A DNA stretch of 64,000 bases from Bacteroides sp. (GTDB lineage: Bacteria > Bacteroidota > Bacteroidia > Bacteroidales > Muribaculaceae). Numbering within the stretch: position 1 is the first letter of the stretch; each line of letters starts with the position of its first letter. Both the position numbers and the translations under genes were made by a program. Location of the stretch: positions 1-64,000 of the forward strand of contig JAAVDH010000035.1 in assembly GCA_014801865.1 (NCBI GenBank), in the 5' to 3' direction. The notes beneath the pieces were generated by a model that made no database searches, had not been told where the DNA came from, and saw only the letters and a list, made by a program, of their open reading frames with translations. Below, in pieces: positions 24,808-33,144 of the stretch.

Positions 24808-27800
24808 ATGAACCGACTAATAGTTATATTCATTACCCTATTGGCGACTCTTGGAATACAAGGTTATGCACAATCGGAAAATACACCGGTAGCACCTCTC
24901 AACAGCAACTATGTTCCTGAGACACCGAGTATCTGGAAACACCATCAGGCTAATTTACCGACTCCTGCACTTCTTACAGGTGCTGCTACTTTCGAGGTAC
25001 CTCTGTACACTCTGAAATTCCATGATATTACGTTACCGTTTACACTGAGTTATCGTTCTAACGGCATACGACTCAATGATGATCCATATCCATGCGGCTA
25101 TGGATGGACTTTACTCCCATCTCTACGTATAACCCGCACTATTAAGGGACGTCCTGATGAGATTTATCCCAGATATAATTATGGTGGAGACATTGACAAC
25201 GAAACATTTTTCAATTGTATGATTGAAGACAAGTCAGGAAGTTCTCACAAGGATTACTGGGACTCACAACATGATATTTTTACCATTATTCTTCCGGACA
25301 AAACCATACCTATGCTATATGACGACGGTCATTTTTATGGGGTTGACTGTGATGAATACCTTGTAGAGTTCAAATATTTAGGAGATGATGTGCCTGATGG
25401 GATTGTCGTAAAAGATCCGCAAGGATATACATATTACTTTCAGGCTGAAGGAGGGGAATACTATATCAATGAAAAGAATCGCACCGAATGGCTTCTACAT
25501 TCAATCACAGCTCCATCCGGTGATGAACTTACGTTCGCATGGACGCAGTGGAACTATACAACGGGCCATAAGCATCTACGACAGAGAGCGCTCAATCCGG
25601 CTCAAGTACGTTGTACCAGCGAATGGAGAAATGGACAGGCTGCCACTCCTGATTTTTCAAATCCCATCGGTACTCTTTCTGCCCAAAACTACGGTGGATC
25701 AAATCTAGTAGAAGTCAGTGGTGCAGGTGTCACTCTGACATTTTCCTATAACACCGATATGTTAACCGGAATGAAAGTATCATTCTATAATCCGTTCGAT
25801 GACAGTCGCTCCGAAGACAACATTAATATCACATTTTCTTATAATAAAAATTCTAAATTTCTTCTTGATCAGGTAAACCACGATACAGACGGAGTATATC
25901 GATTTGACTACCATACTCCTAACAATTGTACTAATCGTTTTGATGCTGAAATCACCAATTCATTTGAAGTTTCTCCTTATCAGGATTGGTGGGGATACTA
26001 TAATTATAATCCCAACGAAGATTCAAATCCTACATTGAACACATCTAATCCTCAGCCGATAGTCAAGTTCAAAAATCTCGAAGGGCACACTTTTAAGAAA
26101 GGTTACTACGAAACTCCTGGTTCTCCAAGAGAACCCTACGAACCCTCTATGTTGGCGTATACACTTAAAAGCGCAACGATTCCTACCGGAGGAAAAATTG
26201 AATGGAAGTATGAAATGCATAGATTTCCCAAAACGACTACCTTAAACTATATTTCCGGATCCTTATATAAAGAACCGGAACTTAGTGAGGGTGGTGGCCT
26301 ACGCGTGAAGGAGATTCTTATGTACTCCCCAACAGACATACAACGCAGTACCAAAAGAACTTACAAATATGGTATAAACGGTGATGGAAACGCAGTATGT
26401 AAGATTGTGCCATCTCTATCAACATTCATAACACAGCAGACGTCTGTAAACTTCTATGAGGACAACTTTCCACTTATTGGTCTTCCAGAGACCTACGTAG
26501 AGAAAATGCCTGTTTATAACATCAGTGTAAATTCTGATTACTTGTCATATCTTGGTGGCACGATGCCGATTTGGTATCAGGAGGTAACAGAAATCTATGA
26601 TGAAGGTAAGACTGTCACTTCATACGACTACCAAATAACTGATAATGAGGTACAAAACGACACATATTACACTTACCTTAAAAAATCGAGTAGACTACTC
26701 TCTAAAGGTCCACAGATAACAAAACGCGTTACATACAAGAATGATGATTCAAATCAATATGTACCAGTTACGACTGAAATATATGAATATGATGTAACTT
26801 CCGGTAATACTCTTCCGGACTTGTCTATTACACGAGATTATTATCAGATTCAATGTCCCACGACGGCTCCTGATTTAAGTGCAACCAGCCCATTCGTATT
26901 TGATACCCATACCGTTCCTTATGAGGGATGTCCCGCAGAGGGAGAGAAAGGTAAATCATTCTACTTCGATAAATATTTCTTTTTATACAAATACGGTGAG
27001 ACCTATGTCATTCCTTGTCGCGAACGTCTTTCAAAAAAGACAGTGACTTTACACACCGACAATGGTGACTACACAACGTGGGAGAAATACGGCTACGTCA
27101 ATGGCACATCACTCATAAGCAAAATCGAACGCTCTATGAGTGACACTACAGCACAATACTCACAGGCAATTAGCTACACACCTGATGACGTTACTGTTGC
27201 CACCGCAATGAAGAAACTGAACATGACGGGTATACCTGTAAAGACTACCACAAATTACGGTAATGCGGTAACCTCTGAATCCTATACCATGCACAATCCT
27301 TTCGAGGGCATAATTGTACCACGGGCATTCACTCTTACACGTGGAGGAACATCATATACCCCGGCTACATATCGCCATGACCTAAACGGCAACCTCATCG
27401 AGACTCTGCGAGAAGACCAAACTGTCACTTCGTGCATATGGGGATATGCAGGTCTTTATCCTGTCCATCAGGTTGAGGGGTTGAATATAGCATCACTTAC
27501 TTCCCAACTTCGTACTTCCGGCGTTGACACTGACCCCATCCTATTCGGCGAAGGTGAGTTGCTCAATCTTGACGGGATTAAGAATCAGGCACTCATCACA
27601 TCAATGAAGTGGTTGCCAGGAGAAGGAGTTACATCCATCCGGTATCCGACAGGAATAACCCATGGCTTTGGATACGATACCCAGGGGCGACTTAACCGGA
27701 CATGGATCAACAGTGATACATTGACGACCACGGCCTATAATATCGGTTTGAAAAATGGTTCATGGTATGACCAACGCAAGTGGCTTGACCGCAGCGGAAC

Positions 27801-30800
27801 AAACAATATCATCACCATAGAGAATCTTGATGCCCTCGGACGCTCCTCCACTACTGTTACGCAAGCCAATGGTGAGTATATAGCCACTCTAAAGACCTAC
27901 GACCGTATGGGGCGTCAGGTTCAGGATTGGAATGCCACACCGGTCGGCTCATTGCATCCTTCGGAAAACGAGGTGTATGCTTCCGCTACTGAGTTTTATG
28001 GAGATAACGCACCGTATATGACCACTCTCTACGAGAAGTCATCAAGGGAACAGGCTGTCGGTTATATCAAACAGGGGGCCGAGTGGGCTACACATCCTTC
28101 AACTGTAAGACAGTTGACAAATACAGGTTCCGAGGTCAGAAACACAGATTATCGTGCACCGCGATATACAGTTACATCTGATGGTATAACCTATGCAAAA
28201 CCCTATCCGACAGGCACACTTTTGGTAAAGGAAGAAATTGACGAAGATGGAGTTACCCTCCAGACCTATACCGACATGCGTGGTCTCAAAGTTCTTGAGC
28301 GACGTGGCAAAAAAGGCAGTTGGCTTGATACACGTTATATCTATAACGATTACGGTGAACTATGCTACATTCTTCCTCCGGCAGTGAGCGCCAACAAAAG
28401 TCTCAAGCGCACTGACTCCGAGATGAGAGATTACGCATACTGGTACGACTACGATACCCGTGGCAATGTCACACTTCGCAAATTACCCGGTCGTGATGCA
28501 ATTAAGTACACTTACGACCCGGCAGGTCGCCTTGTATTCATGCAGGATGGTAATATGAGCGCCAAAGGAGAGCGAATCGTTTATCTCTACGACCGTTATG
28601 GCCGTAAGGTTGTTACCGCGCGTGTCGGCTGGACCGAAAGTCAGATAAAAACTTTCCTTGAGAAAGTTCGTACAGCCACATGGTCTGGGAACCGCTATAT
28701 CGGTCAGGGTTATACTATTCCGGATTTTAAGGAAACACTCGAGATGGTCTCATACAACGACGCCGGACAGGTAAATTCCCGTACAAACGGTGTTGTTACA
28801 ACCCAGTATACATATGACTCCCGCGGTCGGGTAAGTAAGACTTACGAAATCAATAATACCGTCGGTTTTAGCATCACTCGTGAGTATGCCTACTCTTATA
28901 CTGACAAGCCACTTACATGCCTGACGACATACGATGCATCTTCATTTAGTATACGTCCGACCCTTACGGAATTCATATATGACAGCGCTGACCGTTTGAT
29001 TACCACACGAGTGCGCCAGGGGACATCATTCAAGCCATTCCCTGCGGCACCATCATCGCCCGGAGATACCGTAAGTATTATTAACAATACATACGATGCT
29101 ATCGGACGTCTTACTGATATCCGGCTCGGCTCCTCTATAAACCGTAAACAATCTTACGATGTTCATGGTTGGCAAACTTCATTGCTGACCAAATGCGGTT
29201 CAACAGACATTGCTGCATTTGATGAATCACTAACTATTCCATTCCGAAGCGAGATATCGGAGATTGACACTACGGAGAAGAAAATCGAAGATACGGCTGA
29301 TAATAACGGCGTCGTTATAGGTCCTGTTGATTTCCTGTCACCCTTTAGCATCAATGAAACACTTGAATATGCTTCAGGCTCAGAGCCTCGTTACAACGGT
29401 AATATATCGTCGCGCACTCTCTCCGAGGGTTCATATAACTACACGTACGACATTCATAACCGACTGCAGCGTGCCACTTTCAAGGCATCTGGAAACAACA
29501 CTGCGAACTATTCTACCTCATACTCCTACGACTCAAATTCTAACCTCACTTCGCTGACTCGCAGCGGTGTTACCGACATAACCGGTACAGTCCGCACCTA
29601 CGGGTCTCACGAAGAACTATATTACATGCGTTCAGGCAACCAACTGACAGCCATAGGAGCAAGTGTTGCAGGCGCAGCCTATGAAGGTCGTACAGGTATA
29701 GGTGAAGATGGCACATGGGATATATCATATGATGCAAACGGCAATGTCAGTGTAGATGGCACACGCGACATCGCCTCAATAACTTATAATCATCTTGACC
29801 AACCGGAAACCATTTCTTTCGGTAACGGCACAAAACTGATAAACTCCTATGACGGAGCAGGACGTAAATTCCGCACTATTCTAACCGACGCAACAGGACG
29901 CACGGTACTGACACGCGATTATGTCGGCGATGCTATAGTTGATAACGGACGTGTAGTGATGACCCGTTTTTCCGGAGGTTATTTTGACAGCTCCGGTAAG
30001 GTCAACTATTACATAACAGACTATCAGAACAATATCATACGTACTGTAAGGCCCAACGGCATAATAGTACAGGATGCGGACTATTACCCCGACGGAGAAC
30101 TGTGGGAAGAACCCTCGGCGGAAAATCCATATCTATTCGGCGGAAAAGAGCGTGTAACACTTGGGGGACTTCGCATGGATGATTTCGGTGCACGCATCTA
30201 CCACTCGGCCATCGCCACATGGATGCAACCAGACCCCATGTGTGAACACACACCCCACATCTCACCCTATACCTACTGCAACGGTAACCCTATAATGCTT
30301 ATCGACCCAACAGGACGTCTCGTTGAAGCCGCCAACGACAGCGTAAACATGACTACTACAAAAAAAGGCGTTGAATACCATCACCTAAACACAATTACTA
30401 CTAAAAGGATTCCAATTATATCTGATATTCACGATTTTATTTTCCCTGATCATAATGATAATCATGCTGAGGACATAAAAGATGCCGGAACAGTTGCAGG
30501 AGCTGCTTCAGGACAGGCATCAATGAGAGAAAGTATGATGAATCGGACTTCACAAAAATCGACAGGCGCAACTATATCGAATAGTAATAGCGAAGGAGAG
30601 ATAGTAAATTCATATGGAAGAGGGAAAATTAAGGCTATTAATTATATAGGAAAAGTTGCCAATGGTGTAGCGCTAGTGTCTTCTCTTGACAGATTGTATC
30701 ATGATATTACAGACAGAGATCAGATTATAGTTCCAATAATCAGAACAAGCACTGATATTGTTATGATGCTAATTCCAGTAGCAGGGCCGTATGGAATTGC

Positions 30801-30891
30801 AATAAGTGTTGGATATCAGATTTTCGATATTAAATATGGAGATAAGGTATGGCATAGTTTAGAGAAGCCTACCAACACTCCAAACTATTGA
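24808..30891 (+). CDS. Rhs-repeat polymorphic toxin with a membrane-type C-terminal tip
   Basis: The predicted start is ATG 24808 (2027 residues). A Sec signal peptide (MNRLIVIFITLLATLGIQGY) is followed by the DUF6443-like N-terminal region common in Bacteroidetes Rhs proteins (FHDITLPFTLSYRSNGIRL). Many YD repeats follow, for example TYDPAGRLVFMQDG, YDRYGRKVV, YTYDSRGRVSKTY and YDANGNV. The conserved core ends around residue 1837 with DDFGARIYHSAIATW, QPDP and GNPIMLIDPTGR. After PTGR the sequence changes to a ~190-residue tip that is AT-rich and has a hydrophobic segment (IVMMLIPVAGPYGIAISVGY). This is the toxin position. Two small membrane proteins follow. There is no VgrG, PAAR or T6SS gene, so export is probably Sec plus an outer membrane route. 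The function is inferred as contact-dependent killing of competitors. Confidence 0.85.
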   Translation: MNRLIVIFITLLATLGIQGYAQSENTPVAPLNSNYVPETPSIWKHHQANLPTPALLTGAATFEVPLYTLKFHDITLPFTLSYRSNGIRLNDDPYPCGYGWTLLPSLRITRTIKGRPDEIYPRYNYGGDIDNETFFNCMIEDKSGSSHKDYWDSQHDIFTIILPDKTIPMLYDDGHFYGVDCDEYLVEFKYLGDDVPDGIVVKDPQGYTYYFQAEGGEYYINEKNRTEWLLHSITAPSGDELTFAWTQWNYTTGHKHLRQRALNPAQVRCTSEWRNGQAATPDFSNPIGTLSAQNYGGSNLVEVSGAGVTLTFSYNTDMLTGMKVSFYNPFDDSRSEDNINITFSYNKNSKFLLDQVNHDTDGVYRFDYHTPNNCTNRFDAEITNSFEVSPYQDWWGYYNYNPNEDSNPTLNTSNPQPIVKFKNLEGHTFKKGYYETPGSPREPYEPSMLAYTLKSATIPTGGKIEWKYEMHRFPKTTTLNYISGSLYKEPELSEGGGLRVKEILMYSPTDIQRSTKRTYKYGINGDGNAVCKIVPSLSTFITQQTSVNFYEDNFPLIGLPETYVEKMPVYNISVNSDYLSYLGGTMPIWYQEVTEIYDEGKTVTSYDYQITDNEVQNDTYYTYLKKSSRLLSKGPQITKRVTYKNDDSNQYVPVTTEIYEYDVTSGNTLPDLSITRDYYQIQCPTTAPDLSATSPFVFDTHTVPYEGCPAEGEKGKSFYFDKYFFLYKYGETYVIPCRERLSKKTVTLHTDNGDYTTWEKYGYVNGTSLISKIERSMSDTTAQYSQAISYTPDDVTVATAMKKLNMTGIPVKTTTNYGNAVTSESYTMHNPFEGIIVPRAFTLTRGGTSYTPATYRHDLNGNLIETLREDQTVTSCIWGYAGLYPVHQVEGLNIASLTSQLRTSGVDTDPILFGEGELLNLDGIKNQALITSMKWLPGEGVTSIRYPTGITHGFGYDTQGRLNRTWINSDTLTTTAYNIGLKNGSWYDQRKWLDRSGTNNIITIENLDALGRSSTTVTQANGEYIATLKTYDRMGRQVQDWNATPVGSLHPSENEVYASATEFYGDNAPYMTTLYEKSSREQAVGYIKQGAEWATHPSTVRQLTNTGSEVRNTDYRAPRYTVTSDGITYAKPYPTGTLLVKEEIDEDGVTLQTYTDMRGLKVLERRGKKGSWLDTRYIYNDYGELCYILPPAVSANKSLKRTDSEMRDYAYWYDYDTRGNVTLRKLPGRDAIKYTYDPAGRLVFMQDGNMSAKGERIVYLYDRYGRKVVTARVGWTESQIKTFLEKVRTATWSGNRYIGQGYTIPDFKETLEMVSYNDAGQVNSRTNGVVTTQYTYDSRGRVSKTYEINNTVGFSITREYAYSYTDKPLTCLTTYDASSFSIRPTLTEFIYDSADRLITTRVRQGTSFKPFPAAPSSPGDTVSIINNTYDAIGRLTDIRLGSSINRKQSYDVHGWQTSLLTKCGSTDIAAFDESLTIPFRSEISEIDTTEKKIEDTADNNGVVIGPVDFLSPFSINETLEYASGSEPRYNGNISSRTLSEGSYNYTYDIHNRLQRATFKASGNNTANYSTSYSYDSNSNLTSLTRSGVTDITGTVRTYGSHEELYYMRSGNQLTAIGASVAGAAYEGRTGIGEDGTWDISYDANGNVSVDGTRDIASITYNHLDQPETISFGNGTKLINSYDGAGRKFRTILTDATGRTVLTRDYVGDAIVDNGRVVMTRFSGGYFDSSGKVNYYITDYQNNIIRTVRPNGIIVQDADYYPDGELWEEPSAENPYLFGGKERVTLGGLRMDDFGARIYHSAIATWMQPDPMCEHTPHISPYTYCNGNPIMLIDPTGRLVEAANDSVNMTTTKKGVEYHHLNTITTKRIPIISDIHDFIFPDHNDNHAEDIKDAGTVAGAASGQASMRESMMNRTSQKSTGATISNSNSEGEIVNSYGRGKIKAINYIGKVANGVALVSSLDRLYHDITDRDQIIVPIIRTSTDIVMMLIPVAGPYGIAISVGYQIFDIKYGDKVWHSLEKPTNTPNY

Positions 30892-30903
30892 TAACCTTAG
30901 AAC

Positions 30904-31314
30904 ATGTTTATATTAAAATTGCTAAAATACTATTTCTGCTGCATTTACTGCTATAGGTCTAAATACCGTCCTTTCGAAGATGCCTTAGATACTTTAATGT
31001 ATGGAGGATTTGTATTTTTCTTATCAACTGTACCATTTGCGGTTGGGTTAGCTGTAATATTGCCTGAACAGTTTGAGACCACAGTCGGTATCTTCTATGG
31101 ATGTTTTTTCTTATTTGTTTTAATTTATTGGTTAATCTCTATGGTATTCAAGAAAGGATGCCTTAATTTAATTTCAGATCCATCCTTTAACCGAAGAAAA
31201 GCTGCACTTATAGGTGTTGTTCTATATAATTTCCCATTCTTCTCAATTATTGGGAGCATTCTTATCGATGATTTTATTAACTGGTATTCGTATTCTTTTA
31301 ATCAATTACGATAA
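30904..31314 (+). CDS. Small membrane protein, putative immunity protein 1
   Basis: The 136-residue protein begins 12 bases after the Rhs stop codon. It has an N-terminal YYFCCIYCYRSKYR segment and three or four hydrophobic helices. A conserved block CLNLISDPSFNRRKAALIG is shared with the three other small proteins nearby. Position directly behind the toxin tip and a membrane location fit an immunity protein against a membrane-acting toxin. The coding region is AT-rich compared with frdCAB. No named family recognised. Confidence 0.65.
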   Translation: MFILKLLKYYFCCIYCYRSKYRPFEDALDTLMYGGFVFFLSTVPFAVGLAVILPEQFETTVGIFYGCFFLFVLIYWLISMVFKKGCLNLISDPSFNRRKAALIGVVLYNFPFFSIIGSILIDDFINWYSYSFNQLR

Positions 31315-31347
31315 CCCCTATATTTTCATAAGTAAGTTTCTTGTAAG

Positions 31348-31782
31348 ATGAAAGTGCTTGAATATATTTTTGGTAAAATGTGGTGCTACCAATCAACTAC
31401 TTGTTGGAAAAGCGAACCACTATATACCTGTTATAAAATGTATTGGACAATACTTCTATATTTCTCATATCCGATAATGATGACAATATATACTTGGGGA
31501 ATAAAGTATTCTCAAGGCATGATTTTACCCACATGGCTTGCGGGTGGTCTAACCCTATTAATTCCAATACCATTTTCACTTATAACATATTATAAGTTAG
31601 TCAAGAATGGACGATACAAAGAAGTAATATCTCATCCTGATAGCGCACCCAAGTGGTCAAAATTTGTCGGGTGGTGCTTTTATTGGGGAGGAGTAATTAA
31701 TGTGATTATCTGGATAGTACTTCCTGCATGGAGTTTCCAGTTCTTTGAACCATTTATACATATAATCTTCCAAAAAATATGA
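31348..31782 (+). CDS. Small membrane protein, putative immunity protein 2
   Basis: The 144-residue protein shares the N-terminal Y-C-Y-x-S pattern (KMWCYQSTTCW) and the block NGRYKEVISHPDSAPKWSK with its neighbours. Several hydrophobic helices make it a membrane protein. It ends 13 bases before the second copy of the frdB tail. Two different immunity-like genes behind one toxin suggest that one is cognate and the other was retained from an earlier toxin. Confidence 0.6.
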   Translation: MKVLEYIFGKMWCYQSTTCWKSEPLYTCYKMYWTILLYFSYPIMMTIYTWGIKYSQGMILPTWLAGGLTLLIPIPFSLITYYKLVKNGRYKEVISHPDSAPKWSKFVGWCFYWGGVINVIIWIVLPAWSFQFFEPFIHIIFQKI

Positions 31783-31795
31783 TGGTAAGCTGGGA

Positions 31796-31883
31796 CTGCG
31801 CCGCTGAGTGCCCCAAGAATGTGCCCCTGAGCAACATCGCCCTTCTCAAGCGCGAGTTCATCAAAGCCAAGTGCTCTGACTAA
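31796..31883 (+). pseudogene. Displaced fragment: last 28 codons and stop of frdB
   Basis: This fragment reads [14 protein letters not shown], then [14 protein letters not shown] and stop, in the frdB frame. It differs from the intact gene at Arg-to-Leu and Asn-to-Lys (ARLNR versus ALLKR). An ATG at 31783 in the same frame would make a 33-residue peptide, but there is no reason to think it is used. It is the coding part of the 202-bp repeat. Confidence 0.85.
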
Positions 31884-31948
31884 TCCCACTCACACATGTG
31901 CGATGGTCACGTGACAACCGCCACTAACCATCCGCACCAATAACCCTA

Positions 31949-31995
31949 CTGAGGGCTGTGTCGCCAATCCGCGCGACACAGCCCTCAGCCTTTTT
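31949..31995 (+). terminator. Second copy of the frd terminator
   Basis: Same 15-bp perfect stem and T run as 23600-23646. Here it would end the Rhs/immunity transcript. Confidence 0.85.
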
Positions 31996-31997
31996 AT

Positions 31998-32257
31998 ACA
32001 TCTGCCCGGATATTAAATTCCCGACACCCATCTGACATCGGTAGCCGCCGTGCTCCCCTACGGCCATTGAGAATGTGTCAGTATTATGTATCACACTATC
32101 CAAGAAGAGATTCCGTAGGGGATGTGCTGGAGGGTGGAGCAATTACGTTAACACATGTTAGGAAATCTTTATGCTTAAACAATTGTTTTAGATATATAAA
32201 TGTAAAACAGAGGCCTATAACAAAATTCATAATCGAGGTTATTAAAAAACGTGTTCT
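31998..32257. other. Gap between the repeat and the third membrane protein gene
   Basis: The 260 bases hold spaced inverted arms CCCCTACGG and CCGTAGGGG and become very AT-rich after 32150. An open frame (ending RPITKFIIEVIKKRVL) stops in an ATGA overlap with the next gene. It could be the vestige of an older toxin tip, but it is too short to identify. No convincing promoter is seen. Confidence 0.3.
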
Positions 32258-32671
32258 ATGAGAATCATTGATGATTTGTTTGGTTATTTATATTGTTATA
32301 TGAGCGTAATGAATATTGATCGTGGATTAAGCTATATTTACACAGCTCTCATACCTACGACATTATTGTTCTTTCTTCTCCCTCTTTTGATGCCGCTACA
32401 TTTCCTTTATCCTGAGAGGATAACAACAGACAATCTATTAGCTGGAGTAGTGATATTTTCATATTTGATTGGAATAATAGCTTGGATTAGTCTGGGTCGT
32501 AACGATAGATATGAGCAGGTAATATCCCAACCTAAATTTAAGAGAAGACGTGCTATCTTTATCGGAGCATTAATCCGACTTGGTAGCGCTGTGTTCTTTG
32601 TACTGTATGTAAATAATGGTGTTTGGATAATGAAGACAGTGTTTAATCTTGACATTCAAAGTGTTTTTTAA
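32258..32671 (+). CDS. Small membrane protein, putative orphan immunity protein 3
   Basis: The 137-residue protein shares the N-terminal LYCYMS motif and the block NDRYEQVISQPKFKRRRAIF with the two genes before the repeat. It has three or four hydrophobic helices. No toxin precedes it: upstream is only the frdB tail copy and a degenerate gap. It is best explained as an immunity gene left behind when a newer cassette entered at frdB. It is AT-rich. Confidence 0.6.
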   Translation: MRIIDDLFGYLYCYMSVMNIDRGLSYIYTALIPTTLLFFLLPLLMPLHFLYPERITTDNLLAGVVIFSYLIGIIAWISLGRNDRYEQVISQPKFKRRRAIFIGALIRLGSAVFFVLYVNNGVWIMKTVFNLDIQSVF

Positions 32672-32680
32672 GAATCAATC

Positions 32681-33064
32681 ATGATAAAGTATATATTTGC
32701 AGTCATTTACAACTGTCAAAAAAATCCTCCAAGTGAGGGAAACGAGAATATCACACTTAGGGTACTGTTCTTTTCTACCGTATGTACTATTCTCATAGGA
32801 TTAATTTTATGGGGTTATATTTTTGATATCACACCCACTGATCGAGTGTATAATCTGGCCATACTGGCCATGGGCGTAATTGGGTTTGCAGTTGATTATT
32901 GGGCATATTTAACATGTGTCCGCAATAATCAGTATAAGTCCTTTGTAAAGGAGAGTATATACAACACAAAAACAACAAAAGTAGTTGGTCAGATAATACG
33001 TAAGGTTCCGTTTGGGCTACTGATTATATATGTATTTTACTTCCGATTCTTTGTTTGCGAATGA
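32681..33064 (+). CDS. Small membrane protein, putative orphan immunity protein 4
   Basis: The 127-residue protein starts nine bases after the previous gene. It keeps the family pattern in weaker form (N-terminal KYIFAVIYNCQ, then NNQYKSFVKESIYNTKTTK) and has three or four hydrophobic segments. It is the most divergent of the four. A role in toxin immunity is inferred from the shared motif and location only. Confidence 0.55.
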   Translation: MIKYIFAVIYNCQKNPPSEGNENITLRVLFFSTVCTILIGLILWGYIFDITPTDRVYNLAILAMGVIGFAVDYWAYLTCVRNNQYKSFVKESIYNTKTTKVVGQIIRKVPFGLLIIYVFYFRFFVCE

Positions 33065-33105
33065 TCAATTAAGGGAGGTGATAAGGCAGCGGTAGTACTA
33101 TTAGA

Positions 33106-33137
33106 TTTGTCAGAGACGCGGGTTTTGTGTAGTTTTG
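33106..33137 (+). promoter_or_regulatory. Promoter for the nonulosonate operon
   Basis: TTTG (33106-33109), 20 bases, TAGTTTTG (33130-33137). The -7 box ends only seven bases before the ATG at 33145, so the message would be nearly leaderless if that start is used. Confidence 0.7.
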
Positions 33138-33144
33138 CATTATT

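Larger units (their letters stand above)
31796..31997 (+). repeat. Direct repeat, right copy: frdB tail plus terminator
   Basis: Partner of 23447-23648 at a constant offset of 8349. Five of about six differences fall in the coding part and one in the spacer; the terminator stem is identical. Beyond 31997 the sequences diverge at once. Confidence 0.9.

Noticed and set aside
31680-31889. Antisense frame resembling another antisense frame at 23325-23540
   Set aside because: The similarity is only the reverse strand of the duplicated frdB tail, not a repeated gene.
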